Source of the DNA: Pyrenula massariospora
Lineage: Eukaryota > Ascomycota > Eurotiomycetes > Pyrenulales > Pyrenulaceae
Assembly: GCA_021030905.1 (NCBI GenBank)
Contig: JAGFMI010000014.1
Coordinates: 372,001-436,000 of the forward strand
Reading direction: 5' to 3'
Length of the DNA stretch: 64,000 bases
Under the pieces are notes generated by a model. The model had not been told where the DNA came from, did no database searches, and worked only from the letters and a program-made list of their open reading frames with translations. The translations under genes were made by a program, and so were the position numbers. This document shows positions 1-11,420 of the stretch, piece by piece. Within the stretch, counting starts at the first letter, position 1. Every line of letters starts with the position of its first letter.

Positions 1-919
1 CAGGCTCTTCGTGATCTTCTTAGGACGACATTTGATTTGATACTGCTCAAGAGCGGTCTTGGATGACAAGTCTGTTCTACAGCATGTTTATCTCTTGTTG
101 AAAAGAACGGTACAATTCCTCTTGGCTAAATGTAGGTAAGGTGCAAGCTCGGCAAAACACTGCCAAAAGTAGAGTGAGAGAGGAGTTGGAGACCAGACGC
201 ATTTACTTCTACTCCCAGGGAGCTAATAGCCAAAGTTTGATGTCGAAAACAGAAGAGATGCTTGAAAGTTATGAGTTTCGAAAATATTGTCCTTGACGAA
301 GTAAGGCACCATTTAGCTGCGGGCAAAACAATTTCATTTTCAGCATTCCTACTTGCAAAGCCGAATCTTGACATCGAGGCTATAGCACTAGCAATACAAC
401 AATGGAGTTTTCAAACGGGATTTCGATCATTGCTAAGCCTCAAAATATGCGTAGACATTATTTTAACCTTGGAGGAGGTTTTGACCGCCGGGGCCTGTAT
501 TCTTTACAAGCTCTTCGCTTTCCCTGAGATCCCGCAGGTAACAGTCACAAATACATAGTGTACCATACACTCGCTGGTTTTACTCGCGGATGGCTTTCCT
601 TCTTGGCTTGCAGTGCCGGTAGACCCTGTGCTCACAAGCATATGTTATGTGCAGACGGGGATTATCCACCAGTCTCGCTCGGCCAAGGAAACCTCAGCCA
701 AAGGGTACGACCAGAATTCGCAGATCTTCGCACTAGCGCTGAAATGCAGTTCAGTGCAGCGTAGTGTGAATTTTCGAGAGTCAACTGTACTATACTGCAG
801 GATTGCAAAACCCTAGGTGCGACGCATCACGGCGGAAAGGCTTACGGTAGAGTCATCCTGTCATCCCTGATCTGTTGTCACTCTTGTCGTTCTTAATTGC
901 AATTAAATGGTTAAAACAT
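1..919. other. No confident gene, left edge
   Basis: All frames are broken by stops at intervals below about 100 codons. The longest open stretch (262-558, plus strand) has no motif that I recognise and no supporting intron signals. The stretch probably holds the 3' flank of the kinase-TPR gene that ends at 920 on the minus strand, plus intergenic sequence. Confidence 0.5.
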
Positions 920-3679
920 CTACCGCACGTGGTCGGCATTTGTCTCAGATAGGCTAGCCGCTTGACGCTGAGTGGCAGCTTCTTGCCACATGCTTAGTTG
1001 TTCCAGCATAAACTCTTTATCTCGATCGTCAAGGTCAAGGACGAAAGGGTGTTCAAGGTCAAGCGTCCAGTTACGGTCTTTGTAGTATTCTTTCATCCGT
1101 TGCACAGTCTTCCCGTGTTTGTTTTGCATTTCCAGCACATTAGCGAGGCTAGCTATGCTTTCTAGAGTGGAAGGATGCTGATCCCCTAACACCCTTCTTC
1201 TTATTTCCAACGCTTGTACTTCAAGCTCTTCAGCCTCGTTGAACCTGTACTGAGGTATGTACGATGCCCTTGCCAAGTTCGACATACTAAGCAGTGTATC
1301 GGGATGCTCATCGCCCAACACACTCTTGCTCATTCCAAGCACTCGGCTCCCGAGCTCTTCCGCATCTTTCCACTTCCGTCGATGAGAGTATGTCACTGCC
1401 AGATTCCTTATGATGTTGAGGGTATCGGGATGCTTTTTTCCAAGGATCTTCTCACGTAGCCTCCAAACTTCAATTTCAAGCTCCTCCGCTTTATCTGACT
1501 GGCCACCATTTGTAAGACATGTTGCTAGATTGGCCATACTAGTTAGTGTGTCCGGATGCTCACCACCAAGCGTTCTAAGGCACGTCTGCAGAACTTGTTC
1601 ATTAAGCTCCATAGCTTCGCTGTACCGGCCCTGGCTGGCAAGTACCGATGCGAGATTGTGCGTGCTACCAATCGTGTATTCGTGCTCCGCTCCCATTGCT
1701 CTTGGGCTTATGTTCATTACTTGCGTACATAACTCTTCAGCTTCTTCCAACAGACCTTGCTTGCGGTATGTGAGTGCCAAGTGAGCTACGCTAGTCAATG
1801 TCCGTGGGTGGTCGTTCCCAAGCATCCTCAAGCTGATCTTCATTGCTTGCATCTCCAGCTCTTGAGCCGTCTTCCATTGGCCTTGATCCTTCAGTAGAAG
1901 CGCAAATTCAGACATAAGGCCTAAGGTTAGCTCATGACCCTTTCCAAATACCTCTTTCATGTCTTCAAGCTCTCTCTGATAAACTACCTGGGCCCTTTGT
2001 GCTATGCCTCTCTCACGGTAGTACTGCGGTTTGTAGATAAGGTCCACGAACCATTTAGGGTACAATTGATCAACTCGACCCCCAGTTCTTGCAATTCCCC
2101 TCATGTTACTTTTTATTCCTTGTACTTTCTCTTGAAGCGCCATTATTTGATGGTCCGAGAGATCGAATTGCTTTATCTTCGTCTCGTTTTTGGGCACACC
2201 GAATCCAATTTTATAACACAAGCATAGCTGTTCTACGGCGTTCATAAATTGTGTACGTTTATATACTGGGGTATTTGAAGAAGCCACGATGCTTTGGAGC
2301 TGCTTGACGATAAACGTTCGCAGGCGGAAGTCCGATATGTAAAAGATCCAAATTGATCGAGTGATCTAGACTAGGTTAATATCATTTTCGGAGCCCGACC
2401 TAAAGCTCTATTACCTGAAAGTCTTCGTGCCTGCGGTCTACCTTGTCCTTGAAACGTATATGGTGCCATTTTGGAACCCTGGGATTGTTATGTAAATCTC
2501 GTTGAATTTGGGCAGTTCAAACTTACCGGGATGGTACAAGCTTCTTTAGCAGATAATCCCAATCTTTAGTGCGTTTGCGATGATCGAAGCGCAGACTAAG
2601 CTGGAAAAATTCGATCAAGTTCTCCCTCACAGAAGCTGCTAAGCACGCATGCTCTGTCAAAAGCCAGATGACCCATTTCAATAGCCTGTCATCGGGATCG
2701 TCTTTCCAAGAGGGACACAATTTCTCCCGTCGGTCACCATGCTCGAAGTCAAAGTAAAGAGGCTGCGGATCATCGACTATTCTTTCTGGGGTGGACAGCG
2801 TCGACCTGGATATACCCAAGCCAAAAAGCAGCCAAAGAGAGAGCAGGGCAAAAGAATACACATCCATCGTTTTGGCCTCCACTGGTGTGAACTTTTGGCC
2901 CTTATGTTCAGGGGCATTCCAAGGTACTGACTTCGGCATCGAGATTAGATTTCCTTCTGCTTGAAATCGAGTCGAAAATCCGAAGTCGGCCACTTTTGCG
3001 ATATATTTACCACTGTTTTCCTGGAAAATTAGGACATTGCTTGGCTTGATGTCTCCATGGATAATTTCTGCAGTTTAATAAGCATGTACTACATGCATCA
3101 GTCGAGAACCTTACTTTGCCCGTGCATATCTCGCATTGCGATCCCGATATCTGTGCAAAGATCCAATTTCTCTTGCATAGACAAATTATTGATTTTACCC
3201 ATCCCTGCAAAATGATCTAAATCGCCGAGATGCGTCTTCTCAAATACTAAGACGGGGAAAATTTCATCCTCCGTCACAGTTTCCCAGCATATTCCCTCTA
3301 AATGAGCAATGTGCTTGTGCTGGTAAATTAATGGATGCATGAGAATTACCATTTCTTGAATGATATCTCGAAAAGGATCTTGCGAAGACCGGTGATCAAA
3401 ACGCTTGAAAGCGAAACTTGTCTGTGCATTTACCAATGCCTGGTTGATCCTGGCCTGCCCGCCTCTTCCGATCATACCGAGTGGTTCTTGCCATATCATG
3501 GGAAGAAATTCAACACCAAGCCGCTGCGCAAGACCCAAGAAGGCTATGAAGCCATAGTTTGAATACTCTTCTGCTGGACTTCCAAGAACTGCGCTGCCAT
3601 AGAGTTGTTTGATCCGTGAATCTGAAGCTAGTGGGCTATAACGGCCAGGTGAGATGGAAAATGAGAGAGTGTGATCCAT
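920..3679 (-). CDS. Protein kinase-TPR fusion protein
   Basis: A predicted 871-residue protein from four exons: 3679-3115, 3067-2527, 2478-2415 and 2365-920, joined by introns of 47, 48 and 49 bp. The exons total 2616 nt and stay in frame. The N-terminal half is a protein kinase domain: glycine loop IGRGGQARI near residue 70, ATP lysine in FAFKRF (residue 92), catalytic loop HGDIKPSN (192-199), DFG at 216-218 and an APE motif at 240-242. HGD replaces the usual HRD, so the kinase is of the non-RD kind, but the catalytic Asp and Lys are present. After a linker, about seven kinesin-light-chain-type TPRs follow (roughly residues 530-830), with the repeated signature LG.(E/D)HP.TL.S...LA. In fungi such TPRs often sit behind NB-ARC or other NTPase domains in NLR-like proteins; here a kinase takes that place. 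A signalling or recognition role is inference. The start is the first ATG of the kinase exon. Confidence 0.85.
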
Positions 3680-6362
3680 TTCAGAGGGTTCTTGTCATGC
3701 TTAACGAGTGAAGCAATGGATGTTACGGAGCCTTGCAGAGCAACCGCTGGAGGTGTTTCGGGTATCGAAAGAAGCAATCGCTCGCAAGGTCGGGCGGTCG
3801 AGGGGATATACCAAGGCTGTTTAATATACAGTATACCTGCTAGAAGTGCCGAGTCCTGCCTTGTTACTCTGATACAAGGTATGAGTGCGTAGCTCGTGCT
3901 GTCTAATCGGTGGGTCTTCAGTATAATTAGTATAGGCTTAAAGTAAAGACCCTCGGGTTAACGTAAAGTAATGCGCGACGAAGTCGCGCCAATTGGTTTG
4001 TAAATAGAGTTTTTGTAATGGAGATTTGTCAATTGCAGAAGCCTACACTAAGGACTGCTTGACCAATCGCCCTGGATCCTCTTATTGAAAGACTAGTAAG
4101 TTGTACAGCACGGGCTCCTTGACGCGCGATGTAAGCTATTCAGCTGGTTGAAACGGCGGGGGCGGCAACAAGCAGCTTGAGGCTGAAACGCAGTTTGGAA
4201 CATGATTGGCAAGTGCAGCCGAGTCTGCAGAGTTCAAGACTGGGATAGGTACCACTCAACAATAACTGGGCCCCTTCAAGAGTCAAATCGCCTGCTCAGC
4301 TATATACCTTACTCAAACCCGCATAATGGTCGCGTCAGGCTGCTCAGTCTTGCCTCAGGCTAAAGCAGCACCTACTCAGGCTAGGGACCACAGCCAGAAC
4401 TAGAGAGAATAAATTTTATATCCGATTATGAGAATCTTTCTGAAGGCATCTAGACTTCGACGAAGCGAAATATCTTGCAAGAATCAGGTGCGTAACGCGG
4501 TGCCTCTTCTGAAGTCTTCGGAGACTGCTTGCAAGTTTTCCAAAGATTATTGCTTCTGTGTCTCGTCTTTAGCCTCTACTGATCCCCCGTGCAGAAAATC
4601 ATCTCCACAGCTTCCCAAAGCTTCAGTCTTGTCGGCCTCTACCTCACCCTCATCCTTGGCAGCCTCATAATCTGACTTGACACCTCTCTGAACGCCGTCG
4701 TCGTCACCGTCGAGAGTAAATTTCGCCGCGTGACTAAGTACACTCGTCTCGAGTAGTCCGCCAATGACATTTTGGAGACACAACGCCTTGCGCACGAAGA
4801 GCTGGGTATTGGCACAAATTGGGACGGATATGCGGGTGTAGGAGCGCGTTGCGTGACTAAGAAGGGCCGGATGCTGGCTGTGCTGGACATCAAGGATCCG
4901 GAACACCCCAGACTGCGAGCTCCTCCTGGTCTAGGAACAGGGGCAGCAGAGTCGAGCTCTTCGGAGCTGTGCGATCAAAGGCTGGAGGTCGTTAGCACCG
5001 AGCAGAAGCTGCTAGGAAGCGGTAGCAGTGATGATGCGAACTCAGAGCGCAGGTCAATTCAACAGCCGCAGCCGCCGAATAGGGAATCTGGAGGAGCAGA
5101 TCATGGCAATAGCGAGATGTTGGAAGGATTGGAAGGCTGAAATTTGCCCGACTTATCTGTTTTCCTACCAGCGTCACCGGCGTCAACCGCACGGACGTAG
5201 CAACAGAGCTGTCATGGCTTTCGTTTGTCGGATTATAGGTACAGTGCTTGGAGAGACCTCTGATCAGACACGATAGCAGAATTTTTGGCAGATCTTTCCA
5301 CAAGAAATTCAGCCCGATCTACTCACCAGCTCTTATCAGGACTTCAACCTCTCAAGTTAGCCGTAGTCGTACTTGCTATAGGTATCAAAGTTAATGGTCC
5401 CAATTTGAAACACAAGGTCTCCCTTATTGGGAATCAAGTTAATAGTAGCTATATTAAAATTTTTGCAGTAGTAATGTCAAATTCGCCAAAGTCAGCGCAG
5501 AACCCAGTCTGTTTGAAACACATTGCGAACAACCGCCATCTCAGCTTATCGGGTAGCGTCCGAACACATGAGATGAGTCTGCTCAATGCCTTCGGGGCTG
5601 ATTGATCCGATGAATCCTCTGCAGCCCGTGGTAAAGTCGCTGATATTCTTTTGATATAGGCTTTTGCATGACTTTTTCGATATATCTCCATCTTCCCTAG
5701 CATAAAAACACGGAGCTTCTTAAACTGCCGAGATGAGAATGCGGTGGGAAAGCTCTCGCTGGTGAGCTGATGCCAATTGCTCTACTCGCTTTGCGTAGAT
5801 GTCTTCTCTCCCAGATACCAGAGATATAGTGAAGATCGTGAGTGAACACTCACTGTACTAAACCGTGCCATCTCGCTATGGTACAGTATAGACATAAAGT
5901 GGATGTCCTCAATGAAATTATACCGGCCAACACAGGACTTAGTTGTGTGAGAGAGATAGGGTATATGACGTTAGCGCCGGGTTCTTGTGGCTCCGTGGGT
6001 CTTATTAGCAGCTGTTTAAATTAGAGATATAATTCCGCCTCTAATAGCACATTTGACCACAATAATCAAATCTAAACCCATTGGGAGCTGATTTATGATA
6101 CCCAGGGCAGCTCTCCATCCATTGCACACCCGAACTCAGAATCAAAAACCCCAGCAAGATACACCATGGCATGCCAACGGCGCAAAGATTATTGTTCCTA
6201 ATGACAAAGATTTGCTGGTCGAACATATTGGTGAACCGTGAAACTCAGCACGATGACACTGTAAGCCTGATATGCTCATTCCTGCCGCTGGAAAATTAAC
6301 TCGACTAAGTAGACGACTCAAAATACATGACTCGGTGGCGCAGCTCTTTCCTACCCTCTCTC
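3680..6362. other. Gene-poor stretch, stop-rich
   Basis: No ORF here carries a recognisable domain. The longest open frames (4772-5140 plus, 4547-4906 minus, 5449-5703 minus) overlap on opposite strands, have no similarity that I can name and lack matching splice signals. The sequence looks like accessory intergenic DNA between the kinase-TPR gene and an F-box remnant. Confidence 0.5.
3973..3989. repeat. Perfect hairpin, 7-bp arms, 3-nt loop
   Basis: GCGCGAC, the loop GAA, then GTCGCGC form a perfect inverted repeat in otherwise AT-rich DNA. It could be the tip of a short dispersed element or a chance palindrome. I found no second copy in this window. Confidence 0.6.
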
Positions 6363-6838
6363 TCAAAGACCAACACTTGAAAGAAAGTTTTCAATTTCAG
6401 CGTCGATTAGTGTTGACCTTGTGTCGCACTGATGTTGATGGATGCAGGGCGGTGGTAGTGCATCAATGAGATCTCTCAACTTTTGTGAAACGCTATCACC
6501 CGCTTCTTCCTTATTTCATTGCTATACGCATCGAATACATATTCTTCAGACTGAAACTCGAAGCTGACATATCTTACTAAAGATCGAAACTCTACCGAAG
6601 ATAGCATAGTTCTCAGGAAGAGTGGCAGATTCCATGATTCCAGTATTACCGTGCGGTAGAGGTATCTCGAGGCAATGGTATGAAGTGCTCGACAAGAAAG
6701 GCATACTTTTAGAAGGAGTAAATTAGACTTAAAATACTCACCGCCTTCGCGGTCGTCATATCTTGTCTGACACTGCCCTTGGAAAGGAGCTATTATCTGG
6801 TCCAAGATCTCGGGCGGCAAAAGCGTGAGCCTCATCAT
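6363..6838 (-). pseudogene. F-box protein remnant with frameshift
   Basis: The reading frame from the ATG at 6838 begins with an F-box-like segment: LLPPEILDQII, then LLLKVCLSCRALHTIASRYLYRTVIL, which has the usual Leu-Pro start and the C(R)ALH..A..YLYR end. This frame stops at 6476. A second frame, open from just upstream of that stop to 6363, reads on with coding-like text (QKLRDLIDALPPP). The switch falls in the purine-rich run near 6500-6520, so a one-base frameshift is the simplest reading. Even joined, the product would be about 155 residues, while fungal F-box proteins of this type are usually several hundred. I call it a truncated pseudogene. A sequencing error or an unusual intron is the alternative. 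Confidence 0.6.
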
Positions 6839-7681
6839 AGACGGCAAAAGTAGGTTTAATTGGTAGACGCACTAACATTGAAACATTGGACAACAGACTG
6901 CAATAGATTATGGGTCAGGATCCCACGGTATTTATCTCTTCAGCATCCGTGATCTCTTGTGTGCCAAGACAAGTAATAATTGACCTTATACTCGGATAGT
7001 TGACCCATTTCCACCCAGGAACTCCGCTTGGTCACTCGACGCTGAGTATCAGAAACCATGGCAGATGCCATTGTTAGAATTGATAACTATCCAGTCAATC
7101 GTTAGATGCGCTATGACTTCTGATACCTATCTTGGCTCCAAATCGTATCGCACTTCAGCTGAATCCGATGTCAGCGACCTACATCAGCTTTGAAGGTAAA
7201 TTAAAACTCAAAATTAGAGACACTGCATCTTCTCAGCTCTCTTACCTCTATGGCTCCAGCCTCGGTACGTGGTCGGTGCTTTCCGTGCGGCACGATGAAG
7301 ACTTTTAATACTTGGTGACTGTGGCCTAAAGACCGTCATAACGTCTCCAGCGCAACGTATGGAGATGCAAGGCTATCAGCGGTGCTTGTTGACTCTGTCT
7401 GTATGGCGTACTAGAGCGTGGCGCTACATTTTGTGAATGGCCCCGCCATGAGAATTAACTCAAGGCAAAATTCAGCCAAGGTCTAAGCAGTGACAGACTT
7501 GAAAGAACCAGACGAGCGGAAACTAAGAAAGAATAAACTGCGAAATTAGAGAGAATATCTGCTATTGGTTAACTAAAAGTCAGCTTCTGCCTCGCATACT
7601 AAGCAGATAACTGAATACAAAGCGATGCAAGCTCTCCGTAACGAAGAATCAGATTCCCAAAAGACTAGCCTCAAGCTATAC
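6839..7681. other. No gene seen
   Basis: No open frame of note on either strand. The sequence is AT-rich and stop-dense, and may include the promoter of the F-box remnant. I see no repeat or RNA gene. Confidence 0.5.
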
Positions 7682-8154
7682 TTAAGAGCGGCTGGGATAG
7701 TCCTTCCCATAGCACCACTTCTGACCGACAACAGCCAACTTCACTCCCATTTTCCATTTGCTCCACTGGAATATACCGCCGGTGCTGTAGCAGGCGTAGT
7801 CTAGCACCCCACGCGCTTGCTGGACTTCATGTATCCGGACGTGGTTGCTGTCGCCCTGCTCACAGAGGATGCAAAGCTTCCGCTGTCGGTCATAGCGAAG
7901 TAGTGTCCGCAGATCCAAGGAAAGTAGCCAATGCTGTCAGCTGCAGCCCAGCTGAAAAAGGTATCCCACGCCGAACACACGGTTTCTTGTTGTTTGGGAC
8001 TGAACGAGTAGCTTTCGCAGCCGGTCCAGGTGTTGACGTGCATTTTGAGGCCGCCTTCTGGTGCGTAGGGTTAACGCTTCGTGAGGTCGAGGTCGGCGAC
8101 ACGCCTGATGCTGATCGATCCGTTGCCGTGAAAATCGAGGGTGTAGAGCTTCAT
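7682..8154 (-). CDS. Possible small cysteine-containing protein, unassigned
   Basis: A tentative three-exon model starts at the ATG at 8154 (MKLYTLDFHGNG...) and ends at the TAA at 7682. The second intron is fairly good: donor GTGAGC, acceptor GTCCAG, about 44 bp, joining GSFASS to QARGVLDYACYSTGG in frame. The first needs a weak donor (GTGTCG, about 45 bp). The product would be about 125 residues with five cysteines (in GCES, VCSAW, ICGH, YACYS and KWCYG) and many aromatic residues. I see no clear N-terminal signal peptide, so a secreted fate is not shown. I do not recognise the family. It could be a decayed gene instead, because each exon lies in a different frame and the first donor is poor. 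Confidence 0.3.
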
Positions 8155-8425
8155 ACAGATAAGGTCTTCCTTTTGGAAATAAGAGATACAAGATGTCGGG
8201 TTAGCAAGTTGACTCAGACCTTCCCCCTCCGGGCCGAATCTGATTAGAGCGGACTTTTGCTAAGTATTCGCCTGAGCAGAGTTAGAGATGGAAAGAAGCC
8301 GACATCGGCATGAATTGGAGAGACTGAAGGAAAAAGATAGGAGAAGTGAGGTTTGGGTCAATTTGGATTTTGAGGCCGGGCAATCCCGAAACACCCGGCA
8401 ATTCTCTGGGTAATTGGACAACTCG

Positions 8426-8758
8426 TTAAAACGTACCCCTGATCCCCATGAGCTCTCCACCAGCACACATTGTCTTCCATCGTCCACCGATCGATTTGTG
8501 CAAACGCGATATCTGAATCCAATGCAGTATTTTAAAACGGGACTGGTGTTTGGATAATAACTCGTCATTTGGGGTGCTAAAGAAGCGCGTGAATAGTGAG
8601 ATCATTGCGGATTTTGCAAGTCTTTTGTCTGCCTGCTCGCCAACCTCACGATGCAGTTCTTTTCCGCGTAGTCTCAACAAGAATAGGGTTGCCAAACGAG
8701 CTGCTAGGTACCTCTGTTGGGCATCTCCGTCCAATGCAGGCTCGCTGTGCTTGATCAT
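8426..8758 (-). CDS. Unassigned open reading frame
   Basis: The frame is open from about 8890 down to the stop at 8426, with the first in-frame ATG at 8758. It encodes a charged, helical-looking segment (residues such as YLAARLATLFLLRLRGKELHREV) and a Phe-rich stretch. The composition is coding-like, but I cannot name a domain. No upstream exon with a good start was found. It may be the surviving part of a dead gene. Non-coding origin is also possible. Confidence 0.25.
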   Translation of the reverse strand: MIKHSEPALDGDAQQRYLAARLATLFLLRLRGKELHREVGEQADKRLAKSAMISLFTRFFSTPNDELLSKHQSRFKILHWIQISRLHKSIGGRWKTMCAGGELMGIRGTF

Positions 8759-8957
8759 GTTCCGACCCAGATACGAGGATAGTTTTCGTGCAAGGTCAGG
8801 TACATACAGCAATTCCCATGACTTGATGCCAAACCAGCCTATAACGCGTGTACTAGAAGTCCTTCGATTTCCTGGGTATCAACTGCTGGGGGTCGTACCT
8901 CAGATTCCCGTGTCGCAACAGACCTTAACGCCTAATTGAATCCGCTTCTTGGCCCGC

Positions 8958-9673
8958 TCAAATTGCAGCTTTTGCCTCCTTTTCCATCTCCCACGTCTCT
9001 GCCCTGAGGCCGTCCACACCTTTGCCTTCACCTTCATTCATAGCTTCGACACTCCCTTCGAGGTCATGGACTAAAGTCTCTAGTCCCTCCATCAAACGTG
9101 CAATCTCTTGCCTTTGGTCACTAATCTGCTCCATGAGCTGCATATTTTCCTCTTGCGTACTCTGTAATCGTCCCTCCACTGTCGTCGTCGCATGCTCAAG
9201 ATACGGCCGGAGATGAGCCTGGTAGAGCTCCTCTGCAGAGAGCGAGTGCGGACTAGATACGTTAGTGACCGTGTTCCATGGTGATTTAATTTAAAAAAAA
9301 CATACGCTCTCTCAACTACTTCCCCCTCAACCGCAACAGCATTCTTCCGTCTCGCCGCATCAAGTACCTCATCCCACTCATTGAGCTCTTTTATCACATC
9401 TCGTTCCGAGAGTATGGCCTCAAACTCCGCCTTGCATCCATCCTCTAGCTTCGCGTTGAGTTGCTTCCAGACGCCTTCAAGCGCGGCAGGACAGTGACGT
9501 GCAGGCGTTGGGAAGCATGGGGCGAAATTTGCATATGAATGAGTTCGTATGGTCGTTGATAATGCTGTCTCAAAGATCTTGCAGAGCGCTGCAGCTCGGG
9601 GGCCAGGTGTCGATGCGATAGGTGGTGCGGCCGGAGGTGGAGGGGAGGCGGAAGGGGCTCGGAGGGCAGGCAT
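8958..9673 (-). CDS. NNF1: Kinetochore MIND/Mis12 complex subunit Nnf1
   Basis: Two exons, 9673-9306 and 9252-8958, are separated by a 53-bp intron (GTATGT donor, CTAAC-type branch, TAG acceptor) and encode 220 residues. After a Pro/Ala-rich start of about 25 residues comes the Nnf1 family signature: an R-x(4)-(I/L)-F-E-T-A-L helix, the FAPCFPT motif, W-K-Q-L, EFEAILSERDVIKELNEWDEVL and a basic RRK. The second exon is a long coiled coil (residues about 125-200) rich in Q, E and L. In the MIND complex, Nnf1 pairs with Mtw1/Mis12 and links centromeric CENP-C to the outer kinetochore; that role is known for the family. Length agrees with fungal homologues. The start is the only in-frame ATG ahead of the domain. 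A TCACGTGA octamer lies about 180 bp upstream. Confidence 0.85.
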
Positions 9674-10922
9674 GGTCCTGGATGTTCAACTGAACAGTCG
9701 CAGAGTTTCAGGAATACGACGCAGAGGCAAGTAGAGCGGGAATAATTTGAATGTCGCCAGAGGACTGCTGTAATGCGCTTCTTCAGAACAAACGCGGTTT
9801 GTTTACGATTCCGTAGTTGGAGAAATTGACAATGCGGAGTAATGACGGCTCACGTGACATCGGTCATCTCTTGCCCATGGAGCAAGCAGAATTTCTATCT
9901 TCTATGGTGTGTAAAACAAACTTTTTCATTGCTTTGTGCTCGCGTAGAGTCCTTTCAATTCCATTTCTGGCTATCTCAATTCCAGTTGCAGGACACATTC
10001 AGGCTACTCAAACAAATGAAGACCGGAGGACGGGGGGGGAACCCGAACAACCCGATGTGATAGAGGTTGTAAAATTAAGCTGCGGTGCCATGAAACGTTA
10101 CATATAAGTATGGGAAGTTCAAGAGCAAGTTGTTATTTTAGTTCTTTAGTCCACGTTGCAGTTTCCTAGGATGACCCTACGATATTAAGTGAACAGAGAC
10201 ATGCAGATTCTTTGCATCCTTGAAACTTGTCATTATATGATCCACCAAGCAAGAATGATCTTCAGAGTGAGATATAACTACCGCTAATAGATGGTGCGGC
10301 CAAAATCATACATCGGCCAACTTTGGATACCCCGCTGCTTAGTTTGGAAGTATGTTGAAGTTGGTTATTGAACGTGTCTCTCTCTGGTTTGGAGTGCTGA
10401 CCTGCCATATTTCATGGGTATGCGTAGAGATATCTGCCAGCGCGTCTCAAATATGACGATATGCGGTAATGGTCAAGCAAGCTGGACTGGCGTGCTTTGT
10501 GAAAGGATTGACGCTGTCAACCCCAAGTGTCATAGGTCACTGCAACCGTTATCGATGCCTGATTTCGAGCTAATACGTCCCATTGGTGTAGAGACTTGCC
10601 GGACTTCAGGATTCCGTCGTGCTTGTCTACCAACGCACTCGCACTGCGCGCGATGCTCGACAGGACTGACAACTGAGGTCTAACCAATAACCACGCATAC
10701 TTTTGCGAAGGATTTTTGGATGTGCCTGAAAAATCATGTGTAAAACGTTGCAGGCGGCCTGTCGGCTTTCATCTCAGAACTTGATGGACCAGGGGGCGTT
10801 TCATGGGATTCTTGAGGCTGGCTTTTCTTTTTCGGCTTTTCCGTGATTGTATTGCCTCTAGAATGCCAAAGTGAATCTTCCGCCTCCAATTCCTTGATTA
10901 CTGAGTCTGAATTAGCGAGCGG
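9674..10922. other. Intergenic between NNF1 and the DUF5321-like gene
   Basis: No ORF with recognisable content. The NNF1-proximal part holds a TCACGTGA octamer at 9850-9857. The rest includes a G run near 10031 and the 3' flank of the gene ending at 10923. Confidence 0.5.
9850..9857. promoter_or_regulatory. TCACGTGA palindrome upstream of NNF1
   Basis: A perfect E-box octamer (CACGTG core), 177 bp upstream of the NNF1 start codon. Such sites are bound by bHLH factors of the Cbf1 type in yeasts. The same octamer recurs upstream of the NAT10 homologue at 24028-24035. Function here is inferred. Confidence 0.4.
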
Positions 10923-11420
10923 CTAAAAAAAGTATAGGTTACGTGGAGCCAAACGTTCTTCCCATTCTCGTTCCTTCTGCATGTCTCCAGTTCCAAGCAT
11001 TTTCTCCACATCAACGTCCTCTCCTCGTTGAATGCTTTCGATGACTTTTCTCAGTAACTCGAGCTTGGCATCCATCTTTCGAATATAGTCATCATGCTCG
11101 TTCCTCAATCCAATGATTCTGATCGACTGGGAGCCAATTAGAATGAAAATGATGATGAAAAAGCTGGCCGGATTCCAAGTCTGTGGCTTCTTCTTGGGCG
11201 CCGCAGCATCATCTCGGCGGAGGAATTTAGGGATTATAGACTTCCAGATTGTAGGTTGTACAATTCGAGGAAGCACATTCGAGCCCGACGAATCATGACG
11301 ACGGGGAGCTTGGGTTCGGGATGAGGACTGTTGCCATACCCTCAGGACTGACGTCAGCCTCAGGAGACTTGGAAACGAGCTATATGAGCCATGGCCGGAT
11401 GTGAATGCCTTAAGGGACAT
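10923..11420 (-). CDS. Probable mitochondrial single-span protein, DUF5321-like
   Basis: An intronless 165-residue protein. The first 45 or so residues are rich in Ser, Arg and Leu with few acidic residues, as in a mitochondrial presequence. A hydrophobic helix follows (ASFFIIIFILIGSQSI, about residues 85-101), preceded by KKKPQTWNPAS. The tail is a charged helix containing RKMDAKLELLRKVIESIQRGEDVDVEKMLGTGD and a KEREWEE motif. From memory these features match a conserved fungal family of unknown function annotated as DUF5321; I could not run a search. An inner-membrane location with the charged helix in the intermembrane space or matrix is inferred. It lies between NNF1 and separase and is divergent from separase, with a 280-bp shared upstream region. 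Confidence 0.7.
   Translation of the reverse strand: MSLKAFTSGHGSYSSFPSLLRLTSVLRVWQQSSSRTQAPRRHDSSGSNVLPRIVQPTIWKSIIPKFLRRDDAAAPKKKPQTWNPASFFIIIFILIGSQSIRIIGLRNEHDDYIRKMDAKLELLRKVIESIQRGEDVDVEKMLGTGDMQKEREWEERLAPRNLYFF

Noticed and set aside
4772-5140. 122-residue plus-strand frame
   Set aside because: Overlaps two minus-strand frames of similar length, no domain, no splice support.
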